Below are positions 11,037 to 21,540 of a stretch of 64,000 nt of DNA, piece by piece. Position 1 is the first letter of the stretch, and each line of letters opens with the position of its first letter. This DNA comes from Pseudo-nitzschia pungens (lineage: Eukaryota > Bacillariophyta > Bacillariophyceae > Bacillariales > Bacillariaceae), in the NCBI GenBank assembly GCA_037355855.1, contig CM074759.1:248001-312000 (forward strand). The letters are read 5' to 3'. Under the pieces are notes generated by a model. It was not told where the DNA came from. It ran no database searches and worked only from the letters and a program-made list of their open reading frames with translations. A program made the translations under genes and the position numbers.

Positions 11037-11576
11037 ATGTACTGCAACAAAATCGAAGAGACTTTGTTCAATCCCCTCCCTGCATCTCTGTGGATCGATT
11101 ATCTCCGAGAAAGGGACGACGACGACGACGTCAATAGTGGGCATTTCGGAGGAGGATACAGCAGTGGTCATCGTCCAAGCATACTGCCGCCATCTACACC
11201 GTTTAAGTCCTTAAAAACGTTTGACGACGATAGTGTGAATGCCGTCAGCCACGACGAAGGCCACCGGCATGGAAGACATCAGAATTGCAATGACAGCGTG
11301 AATGCCTACGAATATTACAGCTGTTTTGGCAGCAACGGCAGTGACAGCGTGACAGTGAAGTCCTTGTTTCACGATGGGTGCTTGTTTACATACTCAACTC
11401 CTACAGAGAACGAGACTGATCGCTCTCCATCTTCCTTTGCGAAACGAGCTGCGAGCCGAAGCTATCGACCGGGATTGTCTCGGCACTCGGCGAAATCTTC
11501 GTTGTCGCCACCGACGTCCCATGGGAATTTGTCATTTTCCAACCGGTTTCGTCGCAACAGGCATCCATTCCGATGA
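11037..11576 (+). CDS. Small hypothetical protein with acidic N-terminal part and basic tail
   Basis: 179 aa from the first ATG at 11037; the open frame extends upstream only by non-ATG codons. The N-terminus (YCNKIEETLFNPLPASLWIDYL) is the best-ordered part and could form one helix. Next come an Asp run, a Gly/Ser/His-rich middle with repeated DSVNA/DSVTV words, and a Ser/Arg-rich C-terminus ending in FRRNRHPFR. There is no signal peptide, membrane segment or recognisable domain. Composition resembles diatom nuclear or intrinsically disordered proteins. It lies in the same orientation as the next two genes, about 1.5 kb away. It could be a lineage-specific gene; expression evidence would decide. 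Confidence 0.5.
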   Translation: MYCNKIEETLFNPLPASLWIDYLRERDDDDDVNSGHFGGGYSSGHRPSILPPSTPFKSLKTFDDDSVNAVSHDEGHRHGRHQNCNDSVNAYEYYSCFGSNGSDSVTVKSLFHDGCLFTYSTPTENETDRSPSSFAKRAASRSYRPGLSRHSAKSSLSPPTSHGNLSFSNRFRRNRHPFR

Positions 11577-13048
11577 CAAACCATTACAACACAATCAAAA
11601 CTGCACTCTCACTCGTCTTATTCATCGCTAGCTTGGGGAAATGGATGGATCGATCTTGGATTGATCGATTGATCGTTGTATATTACTTAATATTTATATT
11701 ATGTTTGTGTGATAAAAAATAATTATTATGAAGGCATTATTGATTGGCTACCTGCAGTATGTGCAATGCGTGCTGAACGTTGAAGTAGTTTCTAAGGATG
11801 CAAACTGTGTAGTATCATAACCGCTGTTCGCTATTTCCACTGACATCGTGACTTCGAAACAATTTGCGCTGTATCAAAACCACAAACCTTCGATTACAGT
11901 ACAACAATGAAAAATACTTCGTACTATGTTTGCACTCAGATACGAACTCATAGAATCGTTTTGTCATTTTGCTTCGTAATGACAACGGTGTTACGTATCT
12001 TGATCTACACCAAACTAAGATGCTTGTACAACAAGCATTTGTCGCTTGTCGGCGTTCAGAATTCCATCAATACCTATCGTACTGGTACAGTATTGTGACT
12101 AATGTTATTGCGAGTACAAGTATGAGTAAGGTTACCTTATGTTCTTGTACAGGTACGGTAATTACTCGGACGCAACATTATTATCATGTTGTTGTACTGG
12201 TACAACATTATGAAGATATTCCGAAGTAAGGTTACTGTACCGGTATTATGGTTAGTAATTTACCATCGGTATGAATCGGTATCAACAATCAATCATCGTT
12301 GACCAAAAGGGAATGAAAGTCATGAGTCAAAATGCCAGCTTCAACAAAAACACTTGCAAGACTCCAAATCTTGAGCGAAAAAAGCCATCAATGATGCTCA
12401 CATTTTTTACATAACGCAGCGCTCTGCATCCTTACACTCTTTGGTGAACGGCAATCTCAATCATGCCGTGAATTCCGAACAGACATGAACGTGAAAGCCA
12501 TTACGTAATTATCCATCATTCATACACGTTCCTACTTACAACGACACATTGACATATTCCAATGCACGATCGTACAACGGAAATTATCCGTGCTCAATAA
12601 ACTCTGTTTATTATTCTTGTTAAACATACCTCTGTGTTGAATTCAGTTTGATTATTGCCTTTCACAACTTCTGATGACTTATCAGCCTTTGAAAACTAAT
12701 TTTTGGCGGGATAATCTTGAAAAATTGTTCTTCCGAGGTTCTTCACTAAGTTTGAGATTTGACCTTATTCTTCGCACAATTTCAATACTACGTAGTTGTC
12801 ATGCGTAATTTAACGGCCTTCCAACTCTCAATGTGTTGGGCGACCGTAAAGGAATTTTCCATAGACGAGATGTGATGCCCAATAATTCAAGGGTTACATT
12901 TTCGGCGACTGCAGTTTTCAAACAGTTCGTCTTGATAAGCTTTCTTCCGACAAATAATAATCCCACTGCCGAAGAAGAAAACTTACCCATCATTTGACTT
13001 GACACGAGATGAAAAGACAATCGTAAACGTCATTCTGTAATTGCAATC
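11577..13048. other. Spacer with palindromic words
   Basis: From about 12060 to 12280 the words TACTGGTAC, TACCGGTA, GTAAGGTTA and GTACAAG recur. I find no gene; the short minus ORF at 12799-13020 has no support. Confidence 0.5.
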
Positions 13049-13882
13049 ATGATCGATGCCAACAAAATCACCTCGCCCAAGTGCGTGAGCGAAACCAATC
13101 CATACCTAGAAAGAAGGTATGGTCGAACTCATATAACGTCAGCTCGTGGTATCAATAACATGGATGGAAGTCGTCGAATATTGGACTCGCAGTGGTCCCG
13201 AGAAAGAGTATTTGTACCCCGGTCTGACACCTTCGACGAAGAAAGCGACTACGACGACAACGGATACAGCATGTCACTGTTGTCTCCAAATAATTATATC
13301 CGAATCAATAGTGGGACTGCTAGCCAATCCATGATGCTTTTCTCCGATAATCTTGTATCGCAAGAGATCCAATCGGTTATCAGAAATGTCAACGAGGATT
13401 GCAACGATCAAAAAGTGTGCCCGTTGCGCTACCGGATTTCCTCGGAAAAGAAGTTGTTGGAGTCGTCGGAAAATATTGATACATCCGGAGGCATTAGCGG
13501 GACATCTTCACCTCCGCAAGGAGTCGTTGTTGTCGTGGATGGCTCCCCATTCTTTCCAAGCTACAGCACCATGGAGGACACACTGGAGGACACAATCAGT
13601 GACATCGACATCTTTCAGAACAATGAGGAAGAAAACCACCACGATGACTTAACGCTGTCCACAACGATCCGACGAACGTTTGCCTTTGACGATCAGCTGC
13701 CAATGATACACAGTTGTCTCCAAAGGGCTTCATTTTGTATGCCAGCCTCAACCGAGGAAGACGATTATGACGAGTACTACTATTTGCAAGAACCATTGTC
13801 GTTCACGATTCCGATTACAACTTCGAACGAGCACGGTAACGCCCAAAGAAACTTGTTGTACCACGTTTCTCCAAGTACGTAA
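13049..13882 (+). CDS. Hypothetical acidic, Ser-rich protein
   Basis: 277 aa, ATG at 13049 to TAA before 13883. The sequence is mostly disordered in character: DEESDYDDNGY near residue 70, SSENIDTSGGISGTSS near 140, a short hydrophobic VVVVVDGSPFFPS stretch near 157, acidic DTLEDTISDIDIF near 177 and EEDDYDEYYY near 236. The short hydrophobic stretch is too weak to be called a membrane segment. No known domain is apparent. Codon choice and the absence of stop codons over 278 codons support translation. The style matches the 179-aa protein upstream (Asp runs, Ser-rich), but I see no alignable block between them. Confidence 0.6.
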   Translation: MIDANKITSPKCVSETNPYLERRYGRTHITSARGINNMDGSRRILDSQWSRERVFVPRSDTFDEESDYDDNGYSMSLLSPNNYIRINSGTASQSMMLFSDNLVSQEIQSVIRNVNEDCNDQKVCPLRYRISSEKKLLESSENIDTSGGISGTSSPPQGVVVVVDGSPFFPSYSTMEDTLEDTISDIDIFQNNEEENHHDDLTLSTTIRRTFAFDDQLPMIHSCLQRASFCMPASTEEDDYDEYYYLQEPLSFTIPITTSNEHGNAQRNLLYHVSPST

Positions 13883-14934
13883 AACATTCAGCCGCTGTCA
13901 CTGAACAATGTACATATGCAGAAAAGAACGGCACGAGGCAATCGCGACAACGTTATATGTTCAATATTCTATATTTTTCATAAATTCTTGTTGTACTACA
14001 ATTCTCTTGATGCACCACTACTGCTGATTCAAAACATTCTACACCGTTAGGTATTTACATGATACAATATTGATTCCGATCTTCGCCATAGAGTATGGTG
14101 GGAGTGGGACACCTGATGTGACACCTTCCAGTACTTGTTTTTTGAATAGAATAAAGCAAAGTACAAGGACAACATCTCTTCATAATGACACTTGGCGCAC
14201 CGATGTAGTCACGTTTCACCTCAACATACTGGTAAGATTACGGTAAGGTTAAGGTTAGGTTACCGTCACCGATGTAAAGTACAAGTAAGATTAATCTTAC
14301 CCTAACCTTACGAATATCTGATATCTGAGTAAGGCTTAACCTTAGTTACTACTTACCGTACACATACCGTATTGTAGGTATCATACCCTTAGAGAATAGT
14401 AGTACGTCGCTGGTGGATGTAAGTTCCTTTGCTATCAAAACCTCTAGCGGTATGTAATACCGGTATGTACCAACAAAATACTTCCGTGTGGAAGCATAAA
14501 CTCAAATTACGAAATCTTTCTCTAGTCTTGTTGCAAGATCAGTCCTGATGATTACGTCAGCATTATCAAAATGGAAAATCTGGTATTCCATCGGTCAGTC
14601 CTGTCTTGTACTACCAGTCCTGTTGTTGACGTCATCAGGGCCGGGCCCAGCTATCAGAAAGGTGAAAAAGACGAAGCGGAAGCAATTACTGACTTCCTCG
14701 ATCCCCTTGAAGTTCCGGAATTTGCTTTTCTCGTAAAAATCTGCGGTTGTCGTTATTGACAATCACTGAAGATACATGCACGAAGTGAATCATCATTCAC
14801 GCCGTCATGCCGTGAAGATCGACAAAAAAAACGCATTTTCGACGACCGAGAGACTACTTCGTAGGTCAATTGGACTTCTATTGGCTCATAAACTCGTTCC
14901 AAGAAAGACCTGAAACTGATTTCGAATAACAAAG
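13883..14934. other. Spacer and promoter region of the SnoaL-like gene
   Basis: Contains a cluster of GTAAGGTTA/TAACCTTAC and TACCGGTA words at about 14225-14480. The last 120 bp are presumably the leader of the strongly biased gene at 14935. No supported ORF. Confidence 0.5.
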
Positions 14935-15873
14935 ATGGCTCTCAACACTGCTTTCATCCGTGCCGCGTCTCGTCACGCTCGAACAGCTACCTCCCAGGCC
15001 CAGCGCTCCTTCTGGTCGACTACTCCAGCCACAATTTCCAAGGAGGAGGTCCAGGGACTTTTCTACAAGTGGAACGACGCTTTGGCGACTTTGGACAGCG
15101 ACAAGGTTGCTCAGCGGTATGGTGAGAATGCCTTGTTGTTGCCCACCGTCAGTGACACTCCTCGCAACGACTACGCCAGCATCAAGGATTACTTTGATCA
15201 CTTTTTGAAGAGCAAGCCACAGGGAGAGATTCTCGAATCCTTTGTTCAGATCGGAGACTGCGGAAAGTGGGCCCAAGACAACGGAATTTACGAATTCACC
15301 ATGGGTGCCACTGGTGCCAAGGTCAAGGGACGATACACGTTTGTCTACACCAAGGCCGATGGCGACGACGAGTGGAAGATTTCCCACCACCACTCTTCCC
15401 AGATGCCGGAAGAAATCATGCCCAAGAAGCAAGCCGGTGCCGAATACGTCAACGCCGAAGAAACCCGAGCCCTCTTCAACCTCTGGAACGACGCTCTGGC
15501 CACTCTCGACCCCAAGAAGGTCGCCGCTCGCTACAGTAAGGACGCTATCTTGTTGCCTACCGTAAGCGACACACCCCGAACCACCCCCGAGGCCATCGAG
15601 GACTATTTCGTCCACTTTTTGAAGAGCAAGCCCCAGGGTGTCATCGAGGAGGGTGTGACAATCAGTGACGAAGCCAACTGGGCCAAGGACGCCGGTGTTT
15701 ACGAATTCACCATGGGAGCCACTGGCGACAAGGTCAAGGGACGATACTCGTTCGTCTACGTCTTCGAGGACGGTGAGTGGAAGATTGCCCACCACCACTC
15801 CAGTGTCATGCCCGAAGGAGTTTTGGCAGCCACTTCCAAATTGGATGAGGTCAAGAAGGTCCTCCAAGATTAA
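14935..15873 (+). CDS. Mitochondrial protein with two tandem SnoaL/CaMKII-association-like (NTF2-fold) domains
   Basis: 312 aa. The N-terminus (ALNTAFIRAASRHARTATSQ) is Arg/Ala/Ser-rich, free of acid for over 30 residues and amphipathic, a classic mitochondrial presequence. Two copies of one domain follow, about residues 37-160 and 172-295. Both contain LFxxWNDALATLD, a YGxNA/YSKDA..LLPTVSDTPR segment, DYFxHFLKSKPQG, YEFTMGATG.KVKGRY and a closing EWKI.HHHSS.MPE. This matches the family of SgcJ/EcaC and CaMKII-association-like domains that form NTF2 cone folds, often dimeric; a tandem pair could form an internal dimer. Substrate and reaction are unknown; the conserved HHH motif could line the pocket. 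Codon use is strongly biased to AAG, GCC, ACC and CTC, unlike neighbours, suggesting high expression. The next gene lies on the opposite strand. Confidence 0.85.
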   Translation: MALNTAFIRAASRHARTATSQAQRSFWSTTPATISKEEVQGLFYKWNDALATLDSDKVAQRYGENALLLPTVSDTPRNDYASIKDYFDHFLKSKPQGEILESFVQIGDCGKWAQDNGIYEFTMGATGAKVKGRYTFVYTKADGDDEWKISHHHSSQMPEEIMPKKQAGAEYVNAEETRALFNLWNDALATLDPKKVAARYSKDAILLPTVSDTPRTTPEAIEDYFVHFLKSKPQGVIEEGVTISDEANWAKDAGVYEFTMGATGDKVKGRYSFVYVFEDGEWKIAHHHSSVMPEGVLAATSKLDEVKKVLQD

Positions 15874-16275
15874 AATGGAACTCGAAGAACCCGCTAGGGC
15901 TGGGCGTTGATCGTGACGCGCCCGATCAATAAATGTTCTCGACGATTTACTCATTCGATGGTATACACGGCGACGGCTGTTATTCTGCAGTATTTTCAGT
16001 TGAAGATGATGTCGGTTTTTGTTTGTCGATACTGCGGCGTCATCGTGTGTTTTTGGATAGGGTTAATGGAATACTTTGGAAACAGCCATCGATTCAAGAG
16101 GATCCTTCAACAGCAATTTTACAGCATCATTGTAAGTTACATCACAAAAATGAAAAATAAATATACTATAGCCAATCAATTTTTGAAAATTTCTACTACA
16201 CGCACGTCAAGCCTGGGTCGTACCAAGTTTGGGTGACCGCTTTTTGTGACCGTGACTTATTCCTGACAATTTCTA
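15874..16275. other. 3' flank of the SnoaL-like gene
   Basis: The stop codon is followed by AT-rich sequence with AATAAA-like words near 15927 and 16157. Nothing else seen. Confidence 0.45.
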
Positions 16276-17083
16276 CTAATGTAGATCCATAGTGTAATCT
16301 CTCATCATCTTCGGTTGATCTGGTGAATTGGAAGGTTTCGACGAGGGAAAACTGGACCCGCTAGGATTCTGTGACTGGGTTTCTGGTGACTCGGAAGGAT
16401 TCGATGAGGGATGTTGAGACCCGCTAGGACTTTGGGATGGGTTGCTTGGTGACTCGGAAGAATTTGAAGCCGGTAGACTAGAGCCGCTATTACTTTGTGC
16501 CGATGTTTCGGTTTGCTCTGGAATATTGTGATAATAAGATAGCAGTCCGAATGGATGAGAACAGATAAATTGGAGCGTTGGACATCGAGCATTGGCCAAT
16601 GAAACAATTTCATAATTCTTTCTCAAGCCCGGCATTTAAACTTGGAGACGCACCCAAGGTTGAACCCCCTCCTATGGAAAAAGAAAAGTTACTGAGCACG
16701 GGATCCTCTGCGCCAAATCCCAAGTACGCACTGCCAAACCCCTCCACAGCTCCTGCAGTCTGAAAGAAGGAGGAAAAAAGCATCGAAGCCACGGAACAAT
16801 ATGTATTGTCCGGTGCACAAGCATACTCCGACAGTCCATTGTCATCAATGGAACCGTTGACCACGGCGGGTTGTACTATATCGGTGCCGACTTTTTTCCA
16901 ACTGAAAGATTCGACCCGATCAATTGTAACGCCATCGTCCCTAGCCTCTGCATTCGGACGGACACATGCTGTTGGTAAACTACCTTGGGAGAAAGGGCGA
17001 CCTGCTGCCAGTCTAGCACCGGTCAGAGAGTTGCACAAGAACGCCTCAACTGCGTACGACTTGACCACTGTTGTCGATGGCAT
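16276..17083 (-). pseudogene. Broken diatom surface-protein-like gene (cysteine domain plus Ser/Pro repeat tail)
   Basis: Two overlapping minus-strand frames make sense only together. The upstream frame (17083 to 16610) encodes VKSYAVEAFLCNSLTG, then SLPTACVRPNAEARDDGV, FSWKKVG and ACAPDNTYCSVASMLFSSFF. This spacing resembles a secreted beta domain repeated in large diatom cell-surface proteins (recall, not searched). The downstream frame (16635 to 16276) ends in a tail built from S/N-P-S units such as PSNPSQSPSGSQHPSSNPSE, typical of diatom wall-associated proteins. The two frames overlap by 26 bases, and no consensus intron joins them, so a frameshift is the simplest reading. No signal peptide precedes the domain, so the piece also looks 5'-truncated. 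Alternatively it is a real gene with an unrecognised small intron. Confidence 0.5.
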
Positions 17084-18793
17084 GATCAAATTTATAATAA
17101 GAGATGATGATATGAAAAATGAGTTCTTGTTGCGTTGCGAGAACTGCGGGGACAGGGGTTTGTTGCGGTTGTCAATGCAATTTAGTGTTAGCTTCTTCTT
17201 ACACTTCTTCTTTAAGATTGATTTGAGCAAAAGGCGGTTTTTACAATTCGTATTGATTGTTTGAACAAAAGAGATGACACTGAAGAAAGTACGTACCGGC
17301 ACAACTGTTATGAAGGATGAAAGAACCGAAATAAATAGTATGAGACGAATTATTTTATCCGTCTTGAATCTACCTCTTGTTTGAGTCGTAGTTCGTACTT
17401 GCCGATAATTGATGAAAAACTCGTTGATTCATAAATCTGCGAAAAAGGGCTATTCACAGCATATCTAGTAGTCATGCATGATTGTGCCGAGCGGGTTCCG
17501 ATTGAATGACAAGTGAATGTTTCATCAACGATTTTGCTCCTTCCCTAATCTTAGTAGTACTACCTGTCACAATAAATTGACGTTCAGACACAAAGACGAA
17601 GTAGTAGTAATAATATTTTTTGTTCTGTTCATCCTCATGAGTCTAAACTACGGTCTGAATTTCTTCGTTTCATCTTGCTGTATTCTTTCTTGTTATTCTT
17701 TGACTGACACCTCCTTCAGCGAAATTGCTGCTGATCAGCAATGATCACCTTTCTACAAGCAGCTGCTAGTACTAGTACTGGTTGTAGAGAATCATGCTCC
17801 AAGAAGGATTCCAAATATCCTCATTTTCTTTTCTCTAATGCTTGTTATGTCTTCTTCTGGATCATCCATCTTTGTAGGCCAAGAAGCAAGAATTCATGTG
17901 CTGGCTGGTAGTACTAGTACTAAAGGTAGCGGTGGGTAATGCCATCACCTCCAGTGCTGGTAGAACTAGTAAGATTGTGGAACTTCGTTGTTCCGGAAGA
18001 GAAATACTAATAAAAACTAGACGTTCGTAAGGGTAAGGTTAATTACTTCGTACTACTAACAAAAAAAAATACGTAGTAACAACAATACCTAGACGTACTT
18101 GTAGCTAGTAACCTTAATTCATACAAGGTTAGCATTAGGACTGAACTTCGCAGAAAAAAATCAAAAAAACGTAATAGACCCACACGAGTGAAACGATTGG
18201 GGAACTCCGATAAAATCTCACTCGTTCGAAATGTTGAATGTTTTCATTGGTCTATTCAGTTTCTAACGGTTGTGATATCCAGCACGGTCTCCGTATACTT
18301 CGGAGTATTGGTGTGTTTGTATGGCGGCTTCTCATTCTAACGGACTTATGTCCCGTCGTATCGGGCATCGTGCGGTATTAGTTATGAAGGTGTGTAATCT
18401 TACGTGCAGAACGTTACGAATCCTCGATGTTTTGTAACCTTAGTCATTGCAGTCGATACCCACGGCTGATGCTATCCATTGACCAAAAAAATAATTCCTT
18501 CGTTTCAATCCTTTTAGTCTTGAATCCGTAAACCGTCCTTGGCGATGGTAATTTTTTGAGTTTCCTTTCTTTTCGTCTCTAAGATTATTTACTTCCTATC
18601 TTCCAACGATTCAAAACGCCGCAAGTCATTACTCTTCTTACAGTACCGTACAACATCACGTAATACCACAAAGCAAACTACAAACGACATTTGATTTCGG
18701 TACATTGCCGGAGAATCCAGCCACAATTGAGCGAGTCGAATCTCACGGAACCAAACTTTTTCCTAGCCGTTAGTGCTCATCCCGTTGTCGAAA
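17084..18793. other. Spacer with CTAGTA clusters
   Basis: TAGTACTAG words occur near 17550, 17765, 17905 and 17960. The end (18600-18793) is the leader of the next gene. No supported ORF. Confidence 0.5.
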
Positions 18794-20383
18794 ATGACAG
18801 CAGCAGAATCCCACAAGCGGCAGCAGCCCATTTGCTATCGGAGGATGGTGCTGCCGCGGGGCTTTATGGAAAGCGAAAACCTGGCGGCCATCGACGAATC
18901 GGCTTCGTATCAATCCTCCTCGAATTTCTCTCTCCACTTTTTGCCGGCCCTCCAATTGGTGGCCCACGTGATCGAGCCACTGCGAAAGGGCCTTGTGCAC
19001 TTTTACGTTACCTCCCGCGACAAGGAAGCCGGGAAACCAGAAATCCGAACGCTCCTCTCTCTGGGACGCCTCTTTCGCAACCTCATCACGGGAAACACGT
19101 CCTCCTCCGGAAGCCTGGCGTCCGGTGTCTCGGGATCCTCCAGTGGTGCCCAGAGCGCGGAGGACATTGAAACGGCGCTGGGATTCGATCTGCCCCCCGT
19201 CGAAACAGACCATTTCTTTACGGACTTTTACAAATGCCTCCGCAAGTTCAAGCTGACGACAAAGCCCGTGGACGTGACGGAAGCCATCCAGATCCTGCTG
19301 CAGTGCATCGAAAAGTGCTGTTCGTCCCTGCCGTTGACGAGCCCGTTGTTTGCGGCCCTTCTGGACAAGGCCTGCATGGGGTTCGTTATGAAACAAAAGA
19401 TCATGGGACAGAAGGTAAAGAAGCTGCCAGAGGGCACTCGCGAAGTCCACAGAATCAGCACCCAGCAGATGATGATGTGGTGCCCCCACGAGATTTCGAT
19501 CAAGGACTTGGCACGGATCGATTCTTCCAAGATACCGGAAGACAGCTACCCAACTCTGGACCAGTTGATCGAAGCGGACTGCGCGAAGCGCCCGCTGGAG
19601 ACGACGCCCCAAAAGAGCTTTGATTTTGACAAGGAATCCTGGGACATGGAGTTCAAGGTGGCGACCACAAACGGCGCTGCTGCTGACAACGGAACCTGGA
19701 AGTGCACCCGGCTGCGACAGCTCTCATCTCTCACCGGGTACCTGTTTGTCGGAATCAATCGAAAGCTGGGAGGTGGAAAAATGGACTATTCGGGGTTGCA
19801 AATCCCTACCACTATGGACCTGACCAAACTGTGTGTTTCCAAAAAAGAGAAAGCTATTTACGATCTGGTCGGTGGCATCCTCTACGACGACGGAGACTAC
19901 GCCGTCGTCCTCAAGAACCAGGTGGCAGCCGACGCTTTGGCAGAAAAGAAAGCCGCCAACCCCAAACCCGAGAAGGATGAAGACGACGATGAAGACAGCG
20001 AGGACGAGGAAGACCAGACCTGGATCCTCATGGAGCCAGACGAAAACCTTCGCCTAAGCGAGAGCTTCGTCCTCGATTTTTTGACGGGAAGTGGCAACGA
20101 AGATACCGACGACAAAGATACCGACGACAAAGATAGCGACGACAATAATAACGATGGCAGTGACGACGACGACGACGAAGATGAAGACGACGAGGAAGAA
20201 AAAACCTGCGGCACCCTCGCCGTCTACAAGCTCCGGTCCGAAGCGTTTAGGGATGATATGAATACATTGCTCTCGGACATCGTTATATCGCACATCCAGG
20301 GAAAGCTGATCTCGACTACCGATTATATTATCGAGGAAGAATTCGAAGAAGAAATCATTGAGGAAGAGGTGGTGGAAGAATGA
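18794..20383 (+). CDS. Catalytically degenerate ubiquitin-specific protease (USP/UBP)-like protein
   Basis: 529 aa from ATG 18794; the frame extends upstream only with a GTG. USP signatures appear in the normal order. They are a Cys-box-like region (about 28-52) followed by a helix with LFRNL; DVTEAIQILLQCIEK (about 165) like the DAxEfLxxLLdxLe helix; LFAALLDKACMGFVM and STQQMMMWCPHEISI; then TLDQLIEADC; a core strand near FVGINRK; LQIPTTMDLTKLC; YDLVGGILYDDGDYAVVLKN; and a late WILMEPDENLRLSES. The Cys box reads IDESASYQSS, so the catalytic Cys position is Ser. The His box GHY is GDY, so the catalytic His is Asp. The zinc-ribbon cysteines are not evident. Acidic inserts (about 395-415 and 440-480) and an EEEFEEEIIEEE tail are added. 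I infer a ubiquitin-binding or scaffold pseudo-deubiquitinase. Confidence 0.75.
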   Translation: MTAAESHKRQQPICYRRMVLPRGFMESENLAAIDESASYQSSSNFSLHFLPALQLVAHVIEPLRKGLVHFYVTSRDKEAGKPEIRTLLSLGRLFRNLITGNTSSSGSLASGVSGSSSGAQSAEDIETALGFDLPPVETDHFFTDFYKCLRKFKLTTKPVDVTEAIQILLQCIEKCCSSLPLTSPLFAALLDKACMGFVMKQKIMGQKVKKLPEGTREVHRISTQQMMMWCPHEISIKDLARIDSSKIPEDSYPTLDQLIEADCAKRPLETTPQKSFDFDKESWDMEFKVATTNGAAADNGTWKCTRLRQLSSLTGYLFVGINRKLGGGKMDYSGLQIPTTMDLTKLCVSKKEKAIYDLVGGILYDDGDYAVVLKNQVAADALAEKKAANPKPEKDEDDDEDSEDEEDQTWILMEPDENLRLSESFVLDFLTGSGNEDTDDKDTDDKDSDDNNNDGSDDDDDEDEDDEEEKTCGTLAVYKLRSEAFRDDMNTLLSDIVISHIQGKLISTTDYIIEEEFEEEIIEEEVVEE

Positions 20384-21540
20384 ACTGCTATGATGAACGA
20401 AACGCTCTCGATGAAGAAAGAACGGTGACCCGAAGTCTCGACCATAGGATGAAACAAAACGTTTGACAAACAAATCCCTGCTCCAATGAATCTTTTTCAT
20501 ACCCTACGTGAGACAACGTTGAGCAATGAATACGATGGAGCTCATGGCAAGAATGGTTGACGTTCTCGAATGATGGCGTGGATACTATGTGCTGCAAATG
20601 GAACAAGATTGATTCGTGTGGAGTCAACTCGGCAGGACTCGATTTTCCTTCCCAAGACAAGCGATAAGACGGGCGACATTTTGACTCAACCGCACGGACC
20701 TCACGAATCATCTACAGTCTCTCTCCGCCTTGAATGTTCACAGCCGGTTTTGAAAACCTGTTCTGAATGTTTCCAACCTTGTCACCAACTCGTGGAACCA
20801 AAACGCATGCGACGAAATCATCTTATCGATTTTCGCTGCCGCTGCTGATCCTCGAGTCGCCCTGGCATCCCATGAGGAGAACCTTCTAGACAATCATCAT
20901 CGAACCAACTCCAATCGATTCCAAACCAAAGCTGCGTGCTAATAAATGTACATTACCGAAAAAAATCATTATTTGTATTCTTAGTATCCACAGACATGTG
21001 ATTCATTCATTTGTTTATCGTTTCGCACCAAGAAAGTAACAAGCACTCTTTGACATGCGCAAGTCTGAGTGCCACTGTGCCCTGTCCGCAACACAGCAAA
21101 GGAAGCAGTAGTCAGGTGGATTTGTTCCTTTCTGTGGGGAAAACTTTGTGTTGACCACGAAACCACGATAATTTCTCCTACTGCAACCCGAAATTCAGTC
21201 ACACCAGCCGATCGGAAGGCCAAAGGAAAGAGGATCTGCTATCGCTTGATTGAGTTCTTGACAAAGATAGAGAGATCATAACGAAGGGCGCACTACAAAT
21301 CCGAAAAGCTTTTGTCTTCCACTCAAACACGGCTCGAATGAATTTTTCGGACCTTGGGTGTCTTACACAGTTCGCTATCACACCTCAACGGATGGATCGA
21401 TAGATGATTCCCTCACTCCTCGAATGCTGTCGAGTAGGTACAAACATGTAATAGCACCGATGTGCAGACGCAGCGTGGAACAAAACAGAAGGGGAAAGGT
21501 TATCAGCACCAAATAGATTCGATTACTTCGGATTGCTTCG
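20384..21540. other. Spacer, no supported gene
   Basis: Short ORFs on both strands lack domain features. The right end (21540-21600) has CGAACCGAACCAAACCG repeats that form the leader of the first decayed family copy. Confidence 0.5.

Noticed and set aside
14878..15954. 358-codon minus-strand ORF opposite the SnoaL-like gene
   Set aside because: It is the antisense shadow of a strongly biased gene; Leu/Val-rich without domains.
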